DNA from: an uncultured Bacteroides sp. | GTDB lineage: Bacteria; Bacteroidota; Bacteroidia; Bacteroidales; Bacteroidaceae | Direction: 5' to 3' | Length of the DNA: 64,000 nucleotides | NCBI RefSeq assembly: GCF_963677945.1 | Contig: NZ_OY782578.1 | Coordinates: 3,067,258 to 3,131,257 of the forward strand | In this document: piece by piece, positions 55,598-64,000 of the stretch | Layout: every line of letters begins with the position of its first letter | Numbering within the stretch: the stretch's first letter is position 1 | Program-made: the position numbers and the translations under genes | Notes under the pieces: generated by a model | What the model was told of the DNA's origin: nothing | Database searches by the model: none | The model's input: only the letters and a program-made list of their open reading frames with translations

Positions 55598-56053
55598 TTA
55601 TCTGATTCTATCTGCAGCTCTTACCATCTCATCATCTTTACGAATGGAACGTATTGCAAGATAATTAAGAATCATAGCTATTAGAGGCAAACAAAGACCA
55701 AACGACGGACTAAGTTCAGCTTTACTACTATTCTTTAAGAAAATCACAGATACTAGAACTACACTATAAAAGCCAGCCATAATAAGCAGGTTAAAAACAC
55801 TCATTCTTATCTGAAGCTTTCTGTTCTTGTATAAGAAGATAGTAGCAAATGCAATTAATGCACCCAGAATAAGTAATGCCAATTGTCCCCAGGGAGTATA
55901 GTTTAACCCTGCTTCAGGAAAAGCAACATGCAACGGAGTAAGCGGATAGGTCACTCCTTTACTATCAACAAAAGAAGCAATCGGTAAGAAGATGTTTGAT
56001 GTCAGCAAAGCTGTTACAAGCAATAAATAAATACTTTGAATGCGTTGTATCAT
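55598..56053 (-). CDS. DUF4293 integral membrane protein
   Basis: A 151-residue protein with four predicted membrane segments (about 8-28, 58-75, 85-105 and 113-132), starting MIQRIQSIYLLLVTALLTS as in the DUF4293 family of Bacteroidetes. Function unknown. Its position after rpoZ and bamD in one direction is the usual arrangement for this family. Confidence 0.85.
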   Translation of the reverse strand: MIQRIQSIYLLLVTALLTSNIFLPIASFVDSKGVTYPLTPLHVAFPEAGLNYTPWGQLALLILGALIAFATIFLYKNRKLQIRMSVFNLLIMAGFYSVVLVSVIFLKNSSKAELSPSFGLCLPLIAMILNYLAIRSIRKDDEMVRAADRIR

Positions 56054-56131
56054 AATTGTTTTAAATTCGGTTGTTTAATATATAAAAAAGAAAGGCCGCC
56101 TCAGTAAAGAAACGGCCTACCTGAAGACTTT

Positions 56132-56467
56132 TTATTGCAATTTATCTTTTTCCTTTGATGGATTTCTGTAATAAACCTTACCTTCAAGGTATTCCTGAGC
56201 TGCAATTAAATCAGGCTTAGGTAATTTTTCATAATATCGAGAGATTTCAATCTGCTCTCTATTCTCAAATACTTCCTCCATATTATCTGTATATGAAGCA
56301 AACTCCTGCAATTTCTTAGAAAGATCGCTTTTAATCTCTACACTAATCTGATTGGCACGTTTGCCAATAATAGAAACTGTTTCATAAACATTACCAGTAT
56401 CGGAACACAGATCCATCATGTCACGTGTAATGGTATTTGTTGGAGCATTTGTTTTTTTGTAATCCAT
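56132..56467 (-). CDS. rpoZ: RNA polymerase omega subunit (Rpb6/RpoZ family)
   Basis: A small subunit that aids assembly and stability of RNA polymerase. The 111-residue Bacteroidetes form has MDYKKTNAPTNTITRDMMDLC at the start, the conserved IGKRANQISVEIKSDLSKKLQEF core (Rpb6 helix) and a C-terminal DLIAAQEYLEGKVYYRNPS. It lies between bamD and the DUF4293 gene. Full length. Confidence 0.9.
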   Translation of the reverse strand: MDYKKTNAPTNTITRDMMDLCSDTGNVYETVSIIGKRANQISVEIKSDLSKKLQEFASYTDNMEEVFENREQIEISRYYEKLPKPDLIAAQEYLEGKVYYRNPSKEKDKLQ

Positions 56468-56482
56468 AATTCTATTTTGTAA

Positions 56483-57289
56483 TTAATCTTTAAACTCGTT
56501 GCTTGATTCTTTAAATATCTTTTCGGCCTCTTTCGAGTATTTACTATCCGGGAATTCGTTTTTGAATCCATAATACTCATCTACGACTTCACGGTAACGT
56601 TCTTCTTTCTTTGTTTGAATACTTTGAACTGCCATCTGATGTTTTGATCGAAGTATTAAAATAGAAAGGTCTTCACGAAGCTTTGCATACGGATAATCCT
56701 TTAAAGCATTCTGTGCAGTGATTACACATGACAGATAATTGTTTTGACCATTCAAATTACCCAAATCAAAATAAAGCTTTGCAGCTAAATATTCTTTTTG
56801 CACAAGCTTGTCCTGCAAAGCAAAAACCATATCCTGAGCTTCCGTCTTCTTTGAGCTTTGTGGGAAATACTCCAAAAACATCTGCAACTCTTGAATTGCT
56901 TTGTATGTTCCAGACTGGTCCAAACGAGGTTCCGGAGTATCCAGACCCAATGACTTTCCGGCATGGAAACGAGCTAATTCAGTAAACTGACCTTTTGGAT
57001 ATGTATTGTAATAAGTCGTAAAATAATGAGAAGATGTACTATAATCCTCCTGATTATAATAACTCATTGCAAGCATATACAAAGACTCCTCTGCTTTATC
57101 TGTTCCCTTAAGCTGAATAAGCATATCTTCCAGCAATGTGGCAGATTTTGAGTACTTACCATTGGCAAAGTAATTCTTTGCAGCCTCGTATTTGTACTCA
57201 TAATCAGTACTTTTCAATATTTTGTTATATTCTCCACAAGATGATAGAGCTCCAGCTATAAGTATTGTAAGGATGATATTTCTTTTCAT
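56483..57289 (-). CDS. bamD: Outer membrane assembly lipoprotein BamD
   Basis: A lipoprotein partner of BamA in outer-membrane protein insertion. The start at 57289 (MKRNIILTILIAGALSSC) is preferred over 57340: the longer frame crosses a TAACTTTG promoter box, and the shorter one gives a signal peptide with lipobox GALSSC. The 268-residue product is built of TPR-like units (YEAAKNYFANGKYSKSATLLE, ESLYMLAMSYYNQEDYSTSSHYF and others), as is usual for BamD. rpoZ follows 15 bp later. Confidence 0.9.
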   Translation of the reverse strand: MKRNIILTILIAGALSSCGEYNKILKSTDYEYKYEAAKNYFANGKYSKSATLLEDMLIQLKGTDKAEESLYMLAMSYYNQEDYSTSSHYFTTYYNTYPKGQFTELARFHAGKSLGLDTPEPRLDQSGTYKAIQELQMFLEYFPQSSKKTEAQDMVFALQDKLVQKEYLAAKLYFDLGNLNGQNNYLSCVITAQNALKDYPYAKLREDLSILILRSKHQMAVQSIQTKKEERYREVVDEYYGFKNEFPDSKYSKEAEKIFKESSNEFKD

Positions 57290-57307
57290 TTCATTCAAAA
57301 TAATGCG

Positions 57308-57315
57308 CAAAGTTA
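57308..57315 (-). promoter_or_regulatory. Promoter -7 box of bamD-rpoZ-DUF4293
   Basis: Minus-strand TAACTTTG fits TAnnTTTG. It lies 18 bp before the preferred bamD start and inside the longer alternative frame. Confidence 0.55.
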
Positions 57316-57394
57316 CTGAATCCCTTTGAATAATACACAATTTTTCAATGTTTTTTAATACAAAAATTATGATTACAAATATTGAATTCTCTTT

Positions 57395-57820
57395 TTATAG
57401 TCTGTACAAATCACTTGCAGCTAAAAGTTCCACCTTCTTTTCTGTTAAAACCTTGATACAGGTTTCCATATCAGTGGGGCGTATAATTACATTTGCCGAG
57501 TCGTTATTTGCAAAGGAATACATGTATTCAATAAACACTCCTGCCTCAGAAAGATAGTTAAGCACTTTAGCAAGCGCTCCCGGAACGTTAGGACAGTTAA
57601 TACCCACTACGTCTGTTATATTAACGGCAAAATGATTTTCTTTTAAAACCTTATATGCTTTGTCCGGATCGGAAACAATGCCACGAAGGATGCCGAAATC
57701 TGCATTCTCGGCAATACATAAAGCTGAAAGGTTAATACCTTCTTTTGCTAAAATTTCAGTAACCTCTGTTAGTCGGCCGAATTTGTTTTCCAAAAAAATC
57801 GACAATTGTTTTGCTATCAT
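57395..57820 (-). CDS. Tandem ACT-domain amino-acid-binding protein
   Basis: A 141-residue cytoplasmic protein of two ACT domains (about 1-66 and 70-135), with FLENKFGRLTEVTEILAKEGINL and NCPVGAL-like NCPNVPGALAKVLNYLSEAGV ligand loops. ACT domains bind amino acids and regulate enzymes. It lies just downstream of paaK in the same direction, a pairing common in this group, but its effector is unknown. Confidence 0.85.
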   Translation of the reverse strand: MIAKQLSIFLENKFGRLTEVTEILAKEGINLSALCIAENADFGILRGIVSDPDKAYKVLKENHFAVNITDVVGINCPNVPGALAKVLNYLSEAGVFIEYMYSFANNDSANVIIRPTDMETCIKVLTEKKVELLAASDLYRL

Positions 57821-57872
57821 AACGTTTTGATTTATAATATAATAATTATGATCAGATCAATATTCAGATTAA

Positions 57873-59171
57873 TTAAAGCTTTCTGTTATCAATTACTCGT
57901 TTTGCTTTACCTACACTTCTTTCGATGCTTCGTGGCTCAACGATTTTAACATCAACTCCTAACCCAAGAACGCTCTGCAAGCGTGAAGTGATCTTCTTCT
58001 TCAATGCAAGCATCTTATTTATCTCATCAGAGTAAAACTCAGGACGAGCCTCTACTTTTAGCTCCATTCTATCGGTATTGTTCACACGATCTACAGTAAG
58101 AAGATAATGCGGTTCAAATTCCGGCAGCTCCAAAATTACAGATTCTATTTGAGTTGGGAAAACATTTACCCCACGAATAATAAGCATATCGTCACTTCTG
58201 CCAAGAATTCTTTCCATGCGAACCAACGTACGACCACAATCACATTTCTCGTAGTGAAGGGCTGTAAGGTCTTTGGTGCGGTAACGCAAAAGCGGCATAC
58301 CTTCCTTGGTTAAGTGAGTAAATACCAGTTCTCCCTGCTCACCGGGTTCTACTGGTTGCAAAGTGTGCGGATCTACAATTTCAGGGAAGAAATGATCTTC
58401 GTTAAGGTGAGTACCATTCTGATGTTCGCATTCGAAACCTACTCCAGGACCGGAAATTTCACTTAATCCGTAGATGTCATAAGCCTTGATAGCCAGCTTT
58501 TCTTCAATCTCCTTACGCATACTTTCAGTCCAAGGTTCTGCACCAAACACACCTGCCTTGAGCTTGAAATCTGCTCTAGGAATACCTGAGTCTTTAATGG
58601 CATCGGCAATAAAAAGTGCGTATGAAGGAGTACAGCACAATACGGTAGTTCCGAAATCGTGCATCAACTGAATTTGTTTATCGGTGTTTCCGCTGGACAT
58701 TGGAATAACAGAAGCACCAATGTTTTCGGCACCGTAATGAGCTCCTAGCCCACCGGTGAAAAGTCCGTAACCATAAGCAATCTGGAATATATCTTTATTA
58801 TCGGCTCCGTAAGCGGTAAAGCAGCGTGAAAGACATTCGGTCCACAAAGAAAGATCCTTTCGTGTATATCCCACAACGGTTGGTTTACCTGTTGTACCGG
58901 AAGAACCGTGAATTCGCACGATTTGCGACATAGGAACGGCAAAAAGTCCGAATGGATAATTATCTCTTAAATCTGTTTTTGTGGTAAAAGGAAGTTTAGT
59001 AATGTCTTCTATTCCGTTTATATCATCCGGAGTAAGACCCAATTCCTGCATTTTTTTACGGTAGAATGGTGTGTTGTGATATACATATTCCACCATTTTC
59101 TTCAATCTGATGCTCTGAATTTTGCGAAGCCCTTCGCGATCCATGCATTCGATACTCTCGTTCCAAATCAT
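57873..59171 (-). CDS. paaK: Phenylacetate-CoA ligase
   Basis: An adenylate-forming enzyme that activates phenylacetate or a similar aryl acid as the CoA thioester, using ATP. The 432-residue product has the phosphate-binding loop HGSSGTTGKPTVVGYT (about 88-103), the YGYGLFTGGLGAHYGAE stretch, the DIYGLSEISGPG motif and the C-terminal domain (ILGRSDDMLIIRGVNVFPTQIE). The real physiological substrate may be another aromatic acid, such as indoleacetate. Followed 52 bp later by the ACT gene. Confidence 0.93.
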   Translation of the reverse strand: MIWNESIECMDREGLRKIQSIRLKKMVEYVYHNTPFYRKKMQELGLTPDDINGIEDITKLPFTTKTDLRDNYPFGLFAVPMSQIVRIHGSSGTTGKPTVVGYTRKDLSLWTECLSRCFTAYGADNKDIFQIAYGYGLFTGGLGAHYGAENIGASVIPMSSGNTDKQIQLMHDFGTTVLCCTPSYALFIADAIKDSGIPRADFKLKAGVFGAEPWTESMRKEIEEKLAIKAYDIYGLSEISGPGVGFECEHQNGTHLNEDHFFPEIVDPHTLQPVEPGEQGELVFTHLTKEGMPLLRYRTKDLTALHYEKCDCGRTLVRMERILGRSDDMLIIRGVNVFPTQIESVILELPEFEPHYLLTVDRVNNTDRMELKVEARPEFYSDEINKMLALKKKITSRLQSVLGLGVDVKIVEPRSIERSVGKAKRVIDNRKL

Positions 59172-59366
59172 CTTTCTTAGCTATGCTTTTTATAGTTTTA
59201 TACCTTTTTTTGTGATAATCTGTCGCAAAGTAACAAAATTAATTGGAAAAACTATTATTTACAGTCAGATTATTAAGCAAAACCGATGAATATGGAGATT
59301 CTATCGATCAGTCATTTTTCAAAGATTCACTGTGTTTTTTAGAAACAAAATGGGATATCAAAAATA

Positions 59367-59444
59367 TCTTGTACAAAAGATTGTTTTCTTTTGTACAAAA
59401 CAAATCATTCTTCTGTACAAAAGAATTAATTGTTTTGTACAAGG
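59367..59444. repeat. Four TTTTGTACAAAA-like palindromes at 22-bp spacing
   Basis: GTAC centres at 59371, 59393, 59415 and 59437, exactly 22 bp apart. Copies read CTTGTACAAAAG, TTTTGTACAAAA, TCTGTACAAAAG and TTTTGTACAAGG. The array lies in the 394-bp gap between divergent paaK and uvrB, 122 bp before the uvrB start. A regulatory array is more likely than a coding sequence. The rest of the gap (59172-59366 and 59445-59565) shows a TAACTTTA near 59534 as a weak promoter for uvrB. Confidence 0.75.
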
Positions 59445-59565
59445 AAATAATAACCATTGGAAGAGTTTTTTCAATCTCCGGTTTTGATTTTTAAAATTAC
59501 GGCCTTATGCATATGTTTCTTTACCAAATTGTGTAACTTTACGGTCTTTAATTGAAGAATATACG

Positions 59566-61596
59566 ATGGACTTTGAACTAACATCAGACTATCAGCCTAC
59601 GGGTGACCAACCGGAAGCTATTGCTCAGCTTACGGAAGGCCTCAACAGCGGACTTCCGGCTCAAACTCTTCTTGGAGTAACGGGATCGGGTAAAACGTTT
59701 ACAATAGCCAATGTAATTAAGAACATAAATAAGCCGACCTTAATTTTGAGTCATAACAAAACTTTGGCGGCACAGCTTTATGGCGAATTCAAGAGTTTTT
59801 TCCCTCATAATGCCGTGGAGTACTATGTTTCTTATTACGATTATTACCAGCCGGAAGCTTATCTGCCCAACAGTGACACATATATTGAAAAGGATTTAGC
59901 TATCAATGACGAGATTGACAAGTTGAGACTTGCCGCTACTTCTGCCCTTCTTTCCGGCCGTAAGGATGTAGTAGTTATATCTTCTGTTTCCTGTATTTAC
60001 GGTATGGGGAATCCTGCCGATTTCTATGAAAATGTAATAGAGATAGAGCGCGGACGTACTTACAGTATGAATGTTATTCTCCGCAAGTTGGTAGATAGTC
60101 TCTATTCGCGCAACGATGTGGATCTTAATCGTGGTAACTTCAGGGTGAAAGGTGACACAGTAGATGTTTTCCTTGCATACTCAGAATGTATATTGAGAAT
60201 CTCTTTCTGGGGAGATGAGATTGACTCCATAGATGAAATTGATCCACTGTCGGGCGTAAGAATTACTTCTTTCGAGAGTTATAAGATATATCCGGCAAAT
60301 CTCTTTATGACAACTAAAGAGAGCACAATAAAGGCTATTCATGAGATTGAAGATGACCTTACCAAACAGGTGGCATTCTTTGAGAAGGAAGGTAAACCTT
60401 ACGAAGCCAAACGCATTTACGAGCGTGTGACATACGATATGGAGATGATTCGCGAACTGGGACATTGTTCGGGTATTGAGAACTACTCCCGTTACTTCGA
60501 CGGCAGAGAGCCGGGCACTCGTCCTTACTGTCTGCTAGACTTCTTTCCGGATGAATTCCTTATCGTGATAGACGAGAGTCACGTGAGCGTACCTCAGATC
60601 AGAGCCATGTATGGTGGCGACCGTGCCCGTAAAATAAACCTAGTGGAATATGGGTTCCGTCTTCCCGCAGCTATGGATAACCGTCCGCTGAAGTTCGAAG
60701 AGTTTGAAACTCTGGCTAAACAAGTAATATATGTAAGTGCTACTCCAGCTGATTATGAGCTGGTAAAGAGCGAAGGAATCGTTGTAGAACAGGTTATCAG
60801 ACCTACCGGATTGCTTGATCCTATTATTGATGTTCGTCCAAGTATGAATCAGATTGATGACCTGATGGAAGAGATTCAACTGCGCATTGAGCGGGAAGAA
60901 CGTGTTCTTGTTACTACCCTCACCAAACGAATGGCAGAAGAACTTACGGACTTCCTACTGGGCAATGGTGTTAAATGTAACTACATTCACAGTGATGTAG
61001 ATACCATGGACCGTGTGAAGATTATGGAAGATCTCCGTATCGGTGTTTACGATGTGCTTATCGGGGTAAACCTTCTGCGTGAAGGACTCGACCTTCCTGA
61101 GGTTTCACTTGTGGCAATCCTTGATGCGGATAAGGAAGGCTTCCTCCGCTCCCACCGATCACTTACCCAGACAGCCGGTCGTGCTGCCCGTAACGTGAAC
61201 GGACGGGTAATTATGTATGCCGACAAGATTACGGATAGTATGCGAAAAACAATAGACGAGACAAACCGTCGCCGTGAAAAGCAGTTGGCTTACAACGAAG
61301 CGAATGGAATTGTTCCGCAACAGATTAAGAAAGCACTAAAGATGTCTGTATTTGGTGGCGGAGGAGAGAAGGAATTCACCAAGGTTTCGAAAGCATACGT
61401 GGAGCCAACCGGTACCAATATTGCAGCCGATCCTATTGTTCAGTATATGAACAGGCCTCAGCTGGAAAAGAATATCGAGAAGATTAAAAAGCAAATGCGC
61501 GATGCTGCCAAGAAACTCGAATTCCTTGAAGCAGCTCAGTATAGGGATGAGCTTATCAAGCTGGAAGATTTGCTGAAAGAGAAGTTCCCGGATTAA
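59566..61596 (+). CDS. uvrB: Excinuclease ABC subunit UvrB
   Basis: The central helicase-like component of nucleotide excision repair; it verifies damage, opens DNA and recruits UvrC. The 676-residue product has Walker A GVTGSGKTFT (about 38-47) and the beta-hairpin segment YYVSYYDYYQPEAYLP. The Walker B equivalent lies in LIVIDESHV, motif VI in QTAGRAARN, and the C-terminal UvrC-interacting UVR motif in EKIKKQMRDAAKKLEFLEAAQYRDEL. Full length. Preceded by the palindrome array at 59367, which could place it under special control. Confidence 0.97.
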   Translation: MDFELTSDYQPTGDQPEAIAQLTEGLNSGLPAQTLLGVTGSGKTFTIANVIKNINKPTLILSHNKTLAAQLYGEFKSFFPHNAVEYYVSYYDYYQPEAYLPNSDTYIEKDLAINDEIDKLRLAATSALLSGRKDVVVISSVSCIYGMGNPADFYENVIEIERGRTYSMNVILRKLVDSLYSRNDVDLNRGNFRVKGDTVDVFLAYSECILRISFWGDEIDSIDEIDPLSGVRITSFESYKIYPANLFMTTKESTIKAIHEIEDDLTKQVAFFEKEGKPYEAKRIYERVTYDMEMIRELGHCSGIENYSRYFDGREPGTRPYCLLDFFPDEFLIVIDESHVSVPQIRAMYGGDRARKINLVEYGFRLPAAMDNRPLKFEEFETLAKQVIYVSATPADYELVKSEGIVVEQVIRPTGLLDPIIDVRPSMNQIDDLMEEIQLRIEREERVLVTTLTKRMAEELTDFLLGNGVKCNYIHSDVDTMDRVKIMEDLRIGVYDVLIGVNLLREGLDLPEVSLVAILDADKEGFLRSHRSLTQTAGRAARNVNGRVIMYADKITDSMRKTIDETNRRREKQLAYNEANGIVPQQIKKALKMSVFGGGGEKEFTKVSKAYVEPTGTNIAADPIVQYMNRPQLEKNIEKIKKQMRDAAKKLEFLEAAQYRDELIKLEDLLKEKFPD

Positions 61597-61680
61597 GTAC
61601 AAATAGCTTTGTATCTTAAAAGATAGTACTGCAATACAAAATGTATATATTGTAATAATCAATAATAGAAAGGTTCTTCC

Positions 61681-62220
61681 ATGATTATAAAAGCTATTGA
61701 TGCCCGAAGAAGCATCAGGAAATATAAGAATCAGGAGGTTGAGGAGGAGAAAATAAATGAGTTGCTGGAAAGTGCTCGCCTTGCTCCTTCGGGGAGTAAC
61801 ACTCAACCAAGTCATTTCATAGTTGTCCGTTCAAAGGAAAACAGGGAAAAGATTGCAAGAGTCTCCCATAATCAGAAATGGATGCTCACAGCTCCGGTAC
61901 ACATTGTCTGTATAGCCGATTTAGGATGCCGGACAAAGGACGGTCATTTATCAATCAATGAAAATAGTCCGCAAGAAGAAGTTAAACAGATTATCAGAGA
62001 TACATCCATCGCTATAGAACACATTGCTCTGCAGGCTGTAGAACTAGGATTGGGAACGTGCTGGGTTGCCTGGTATACTCAGGAAGAATTCCGACCGGTA
62101 CTTGATATTCCGGAAGATAAATATGTAGTGTGCGTACTCACGGTAGGGTATCCGGATGAAGCACCTGATTACAGGCCCAGAAAACAACTGAAAGAGATTG
62201 TACACTACGAGAAATGGTAA
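61681..62220 (+). CDS. Nitroreductase family protein
   Basis: An FMN-binding oxidoreductase of 179 residues. The N-terminal RRSIRKYKNQEVEEEKINELLESARLAPSGSNTQP carries the usual FMN-phosphate contacts (ArgArgSerIleArg and the SGSNTQP loop). LGLGTCWVAW near residue 125 and the CVLTVGYPDEAP stretch also fit. It is 84 bp after uvrB in the same direction and may share its transcript. Natural substrate unknown. Confidence 0.88.
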   Translation: MIIKAIDARRSIRKYKNQEVEEEKINELLESARLAPSGSNTQPSHFIVVRSKENREKIARVSHNQKWMLTAPVHIVCIADLGCRTKDGHLSINENSPQEEVKQIIRDTSIAIEHIALQAVELGLGTCWVAWYTQEEFRPVLDIPEDKYVVCVLTVGYPDEAPDYRPRKQLKEIVHYEKW

Positions 62221-62221
62221 T

Positions 62222-62264
62222 AAAAAAGAGCCATCGAGGAAAAACTTCCTGATGGCTCTTTTTA
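62222..62264. terminator. Bidirectional terminator after the nitroreductase gene
   Basis: AAAAAGAGCCATC pairs with GATGGCTCTTTTT, with a further inner AGGA/TCCT pair, between convergent genes. Confidence 0.88.
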
Positions 62265-62275
62265 CAGTTTAATAT

Positions 62276-63292
62276 TTAAAATTCCACAAGAATTCTGAAT
62301 ACTTTTCCAGGGTTTGCAGCCCATTCTTCCATTGCACTCAGTGCATTTTCAGGAGTTACAATCTTAGAAATCAATTCGTCCTTAGGACAAGTTCCTTGTT
62401 GCAGGTATTTTGCAACAGCGCGGAAGTCGGCTGGCATAGCGTTACGTGAGCCACGGATGTCAAGCTCCTTCTGAACAAAGTATTTTGTCTGGAAAGAAAC
62501 TTCACTCTTAGCGTAACCAATGCAAACCACACGGCCTGTAAATGCCACTTCATCAACAGCACATCTGTAAGTAAAAGGACTACCTACAGCTTCAATCACT
62601 ACATCCGGTCCAAGACCACCAGTAAGTTCCAGAAGACGTTCGTGAAGGTTTTCTGTTCCAGAGTTGATGCCGTAAGCCGCACCTACTTGTTTTGCCAAAG
62701 CAAGCTTTTCATCGTCAAGGTCAACAGCAATAACTGTTGCTCCACGTAATGAAGCTCTCACGATAGCACCCATGCCAATCATTCCACAGCCAATAACCAT
62801 TACAACATCGATGTCAGTTACCTGAGCACGAGACACAGCATGGAAACCTACGCTCATTGGTTCAATAAGCGCGCAGTCTCTTGGAGTAGTATCTGCTGCA
62901 GGAATTACTTTCGACCATGGAAGGACAAGATACTCTCCCATTGCACCATTACGCTGCACACCAAATGTTTCGTTGTGTTCGCAGGCGTTTACTCTTCCGT
63001 TACGGCAAGAAGCACATTTGCCGCAGTTTGTGTAAGGATTTACAGTTACACTCATTCCAACTTCAAATCCGGCTGGAACATCCTTACCTATGCTTTCTAT
63101 TACTGCACCCACTTCATGACCAGGGATAATAGGAAGTTTAACCATAGGGTTCTTACCTAAAAAAGTATTTAAGTCGGAACCGCAGAAACCTACGTACTTA
63201 ATTTTAATCAAGATCTCGTCATCTTTCATGACTGGTTTGTTCACTTCCACCACCTTTAGTTCTCCGGGGGCTGTAATCTGAATCGCTTTCAT
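62276..63292 (-). CDS. Zinc-dependent alcohol/sugar dehydrogenase (MDR family)
   Basis: A medium-chain dehydrogenase of 338 residues using NAD(P). The catalytic zinc site is indicated by GFCGSD (Cys near 36) and GHE (near 59). The structural zinc Cys set is CGKCASCRNGRVNAC (about 91-105), and the Rossmann motif VIGCGMIG is near 165. The next gene downstream in genome order is a fucose-type permease, and the two could act together on L-fucose or a related sugar. L-threonine dehydrogenase-like and sorbitol-dehydrogenase-like roles are alternatives. Confidence 0.88.
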   Translation of the reverse strand: MKAIQITAPGELKVVEVNKPVMKDDEILIKIKYVGFCGSDLNTFLGKNPMVKLPIIPGHEVGAVIESIGKDVPAGFEVGMSVTVNPYTNCGKCASCRNGRVNACEHNETFGVQRNGAMGEYLVLPWSKVIPAADTTPRDCALIEPMSVGFHAVSRAQVTDIDVVMVIGCGMIGMGAIVRASLRGATVIAVDLDDEKLALAKQVGAAYGINSGTENLHERLLELTGGLGPDVVIEAVGSPFTYRCAVDEVAFTGRVVCIGYAKSEVSFQTKYFVQKELDIRGSRNAMPADFRAVAKYLQQGTCPKDELISKIVTPENALSAMEEWAANPGKVFRILVEF

Positions 63293-63320
63293 AATCTATT
63301 TTAATTTAAAAAAACTCTAT

Positions 63321-64000
63321 TTAATCAATAACTTTATAACCTTTCCAGCCGTAATAAGCACAGAAAAGGAAGCATACTAACGGAATAACATACGCAACAT
63401 AGTATATGTTTGCGTTAAGCTGCATAACGTATGCTGTAAACTGTGGCAGACAAGCGTTACCAACAATGGCCATTACCAGAAAGGCTGAACCACTCTTTGT
63501 GTTTGAGCCTAAATCTTTAAGCGCCAATGAGAATTGTGTTGGATAAATAATTGACATAAAGAAAGATATGGCCAACATAGCGTAAAGTCCAATCATTCCT
63601 CCGTAGCACATAATCACCACACACAGACATACATTTACAAGCGCATATACTGTAAGCATGTTTTGCGGACGGAATCTTGCCATCAGGAATGTGCCAATCC
63701 ATCTTCCGCTAAGGAAACACAACATGTACAATCCAAAGAATGTTGTTGCTTGTCCTTCCGGTATTCCGGCGTATGTACAGCAATACACAAGGAACAGACT
63801 ATTGATAGCTGTCTGTCCGCCGTTGTAAAAGAACTGAGCAATAACTCCCCAACGAAGATGCGAACGCTTTAAAACGCCAAAATCGATCAGTTTACCGGTT
63901 TTTGTTTCGCCTTCCACACTGTTTCCTTCTTTAATTTTAGGTAAGTGAGAGAATACGAAAATAACAGCAATAACAATCAGCGCAGCAGCCAGAATAAGAT
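63321..64000 (-). CDS. fucP: FucP-like L-fucose:H+ symporter, C-terminal part (partial)
   Basis: An MFS sugar permease cut by the window edge: the frame is open to base 64000, so about 225 C-terminal residues are seen, and the GTG at 63917 is internal. The visible half has six membrane segments after a cytoplasmic loop (VFSHLPKIKEG...). FFYNGGQTAINSLF, FGLYMLCFLSGRWIGT, FFMSIIYPTQFSLALKDLGSNTKSGSAFLVMAIVGN and a C-terminal GWKGYKVI agree with FucP and its relatives. It lies 28 bp upstream of the dehydrogenase, in one operon. Confidence 0.85.
   Translation of the reverse strand, partial: LILAAALIVIAVIFVFSHLPKIKEGNSVEGETKTGKLIDFGVLKRSHLRWGVIAQFFYNGGQTAINSLFLVYCCTYAGIPEGQATTFFGLYMLCFLSGRWIGTFLMARFRPQNMLTVYALVNVCLCVVIMCYGGMIGLYAMLAISFFMSIIYPTQFSLALKDLGSNTKSGSAFLVMAIVGNACLPQFTAYVMQLNANIYYVAYVIPLVCFLFCAYYGWKGYKVID

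Noticed and set aside
57290-57340. N-terminal extension of bamD
   Set aside because: It would include the TAACTTTG promoter and hide the signal peptide with its lipobox.
59367-59444. CRISPR-like short array
   Set aside because: A 22-bp period with about 10-bp spacers is too short, and no cas genes are present.
59243-59494. Open frame of 83 codons on the plus strand between paaK and uvrB
   Set aside because: It starts with TTG and spans the 22-bp palindrome array, whose period is not a multiple of three. The product resembles no family.
1-64000. tRNA, rRNA, tmRNA or other standard RNA genes
   Set aside because: The intergenic regions were read for cloverleaf or known conserved RNA motifs and none was recognised; a covariance-model scan would be the decisive test.

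Overview
The window looks like a chromosomal segment of a Bacteroidales bacterium, most likely Bacteroides or a close relative. The evidence is low GC, promoters of the TAnnTTTG (-7) type, BspA-type leucine-rich repeat proteins, an omega/BamD/DUF4293 operon, and a DUF4248 / HU-like / N-acetylmuramoyl-L-alanine amidase cassette. No rRNA, tRNA, CRISPR array or intact insertion sequence was seen.

Layout. 0-7.1 kb: end of pyrG, yidC, a secreted S9 peptidase, a polysaccharide deacetylase and a Trp/Tyr-rich lipoprotein. 7.5-8.8 kb: two hypothetical genes. 9.2-13.1 kb (minus): a four-gene operon of GT2 glycosyltransferase, LAB_N membrane protein, GT39/ArnT-like transferase and UDP-glucuronate 4-epimerase, resembling a polyprenyl-phosphate-sugar pathway for envelope decoration. 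13.3-21.8 kb: a TolC/adaptor/RND efflux operon with its own two-component system, then a PAP2 phosphatase fused to a putative beta-barrel. 22.4-30.2 kb: a copper/silver-type efflux operon (HYC_CC_PP protein, CusA, outer-membrane factor, CusB, HMA protein). 30.4-32.1 kb (minus): umuDC. 32.3-33.5 kb: a PQQ-type beta-propeller protein.

33.5-40.3 kb is accessory: a lipoprotein, a cluster of decayed gene pieces (copies of the PQQ and umuC ends, an AlbA_2-type ATP-binding protein, a DNA-methylase tail), then a cassette with a Walker-A-less DnaB-like gene, DUF4248, an HU-like protein, a coiled-coil protein and an amidase. A 94-bp higher-order repeat lies directly before the amidase. 40.3-45.7 kb: two BspA-like proteins and small hypotheticals.

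45.8-64 kb is mainly core genome: POT transporter, FKBP isomerase, YbaK, UvrA, a CHU_C-domain protein, a LysM/periplasmic-binding protein, a PorT-like protein, DUF4293, RpoZ, BamD, ACT protein, PaaK, UvrB, nitroreductase, Zn-alcohol dehydrogenase and a partial FucP-like permease.

The most unusual signals are non-coding: the 94-bp ABAB repeat with TTACGG motifs phased at 20 bp (39.43-39.81 kb); four TTTTGTACAAAA-like palindromes at exact 22-bp spacing upstream of uvrB (59.37-59.44 kb); and two ATTCACC arrays at 21-22 bp spacing, 27 kb apart. All assignments come from reading the sequence and recalling family motifs; no database search was run.
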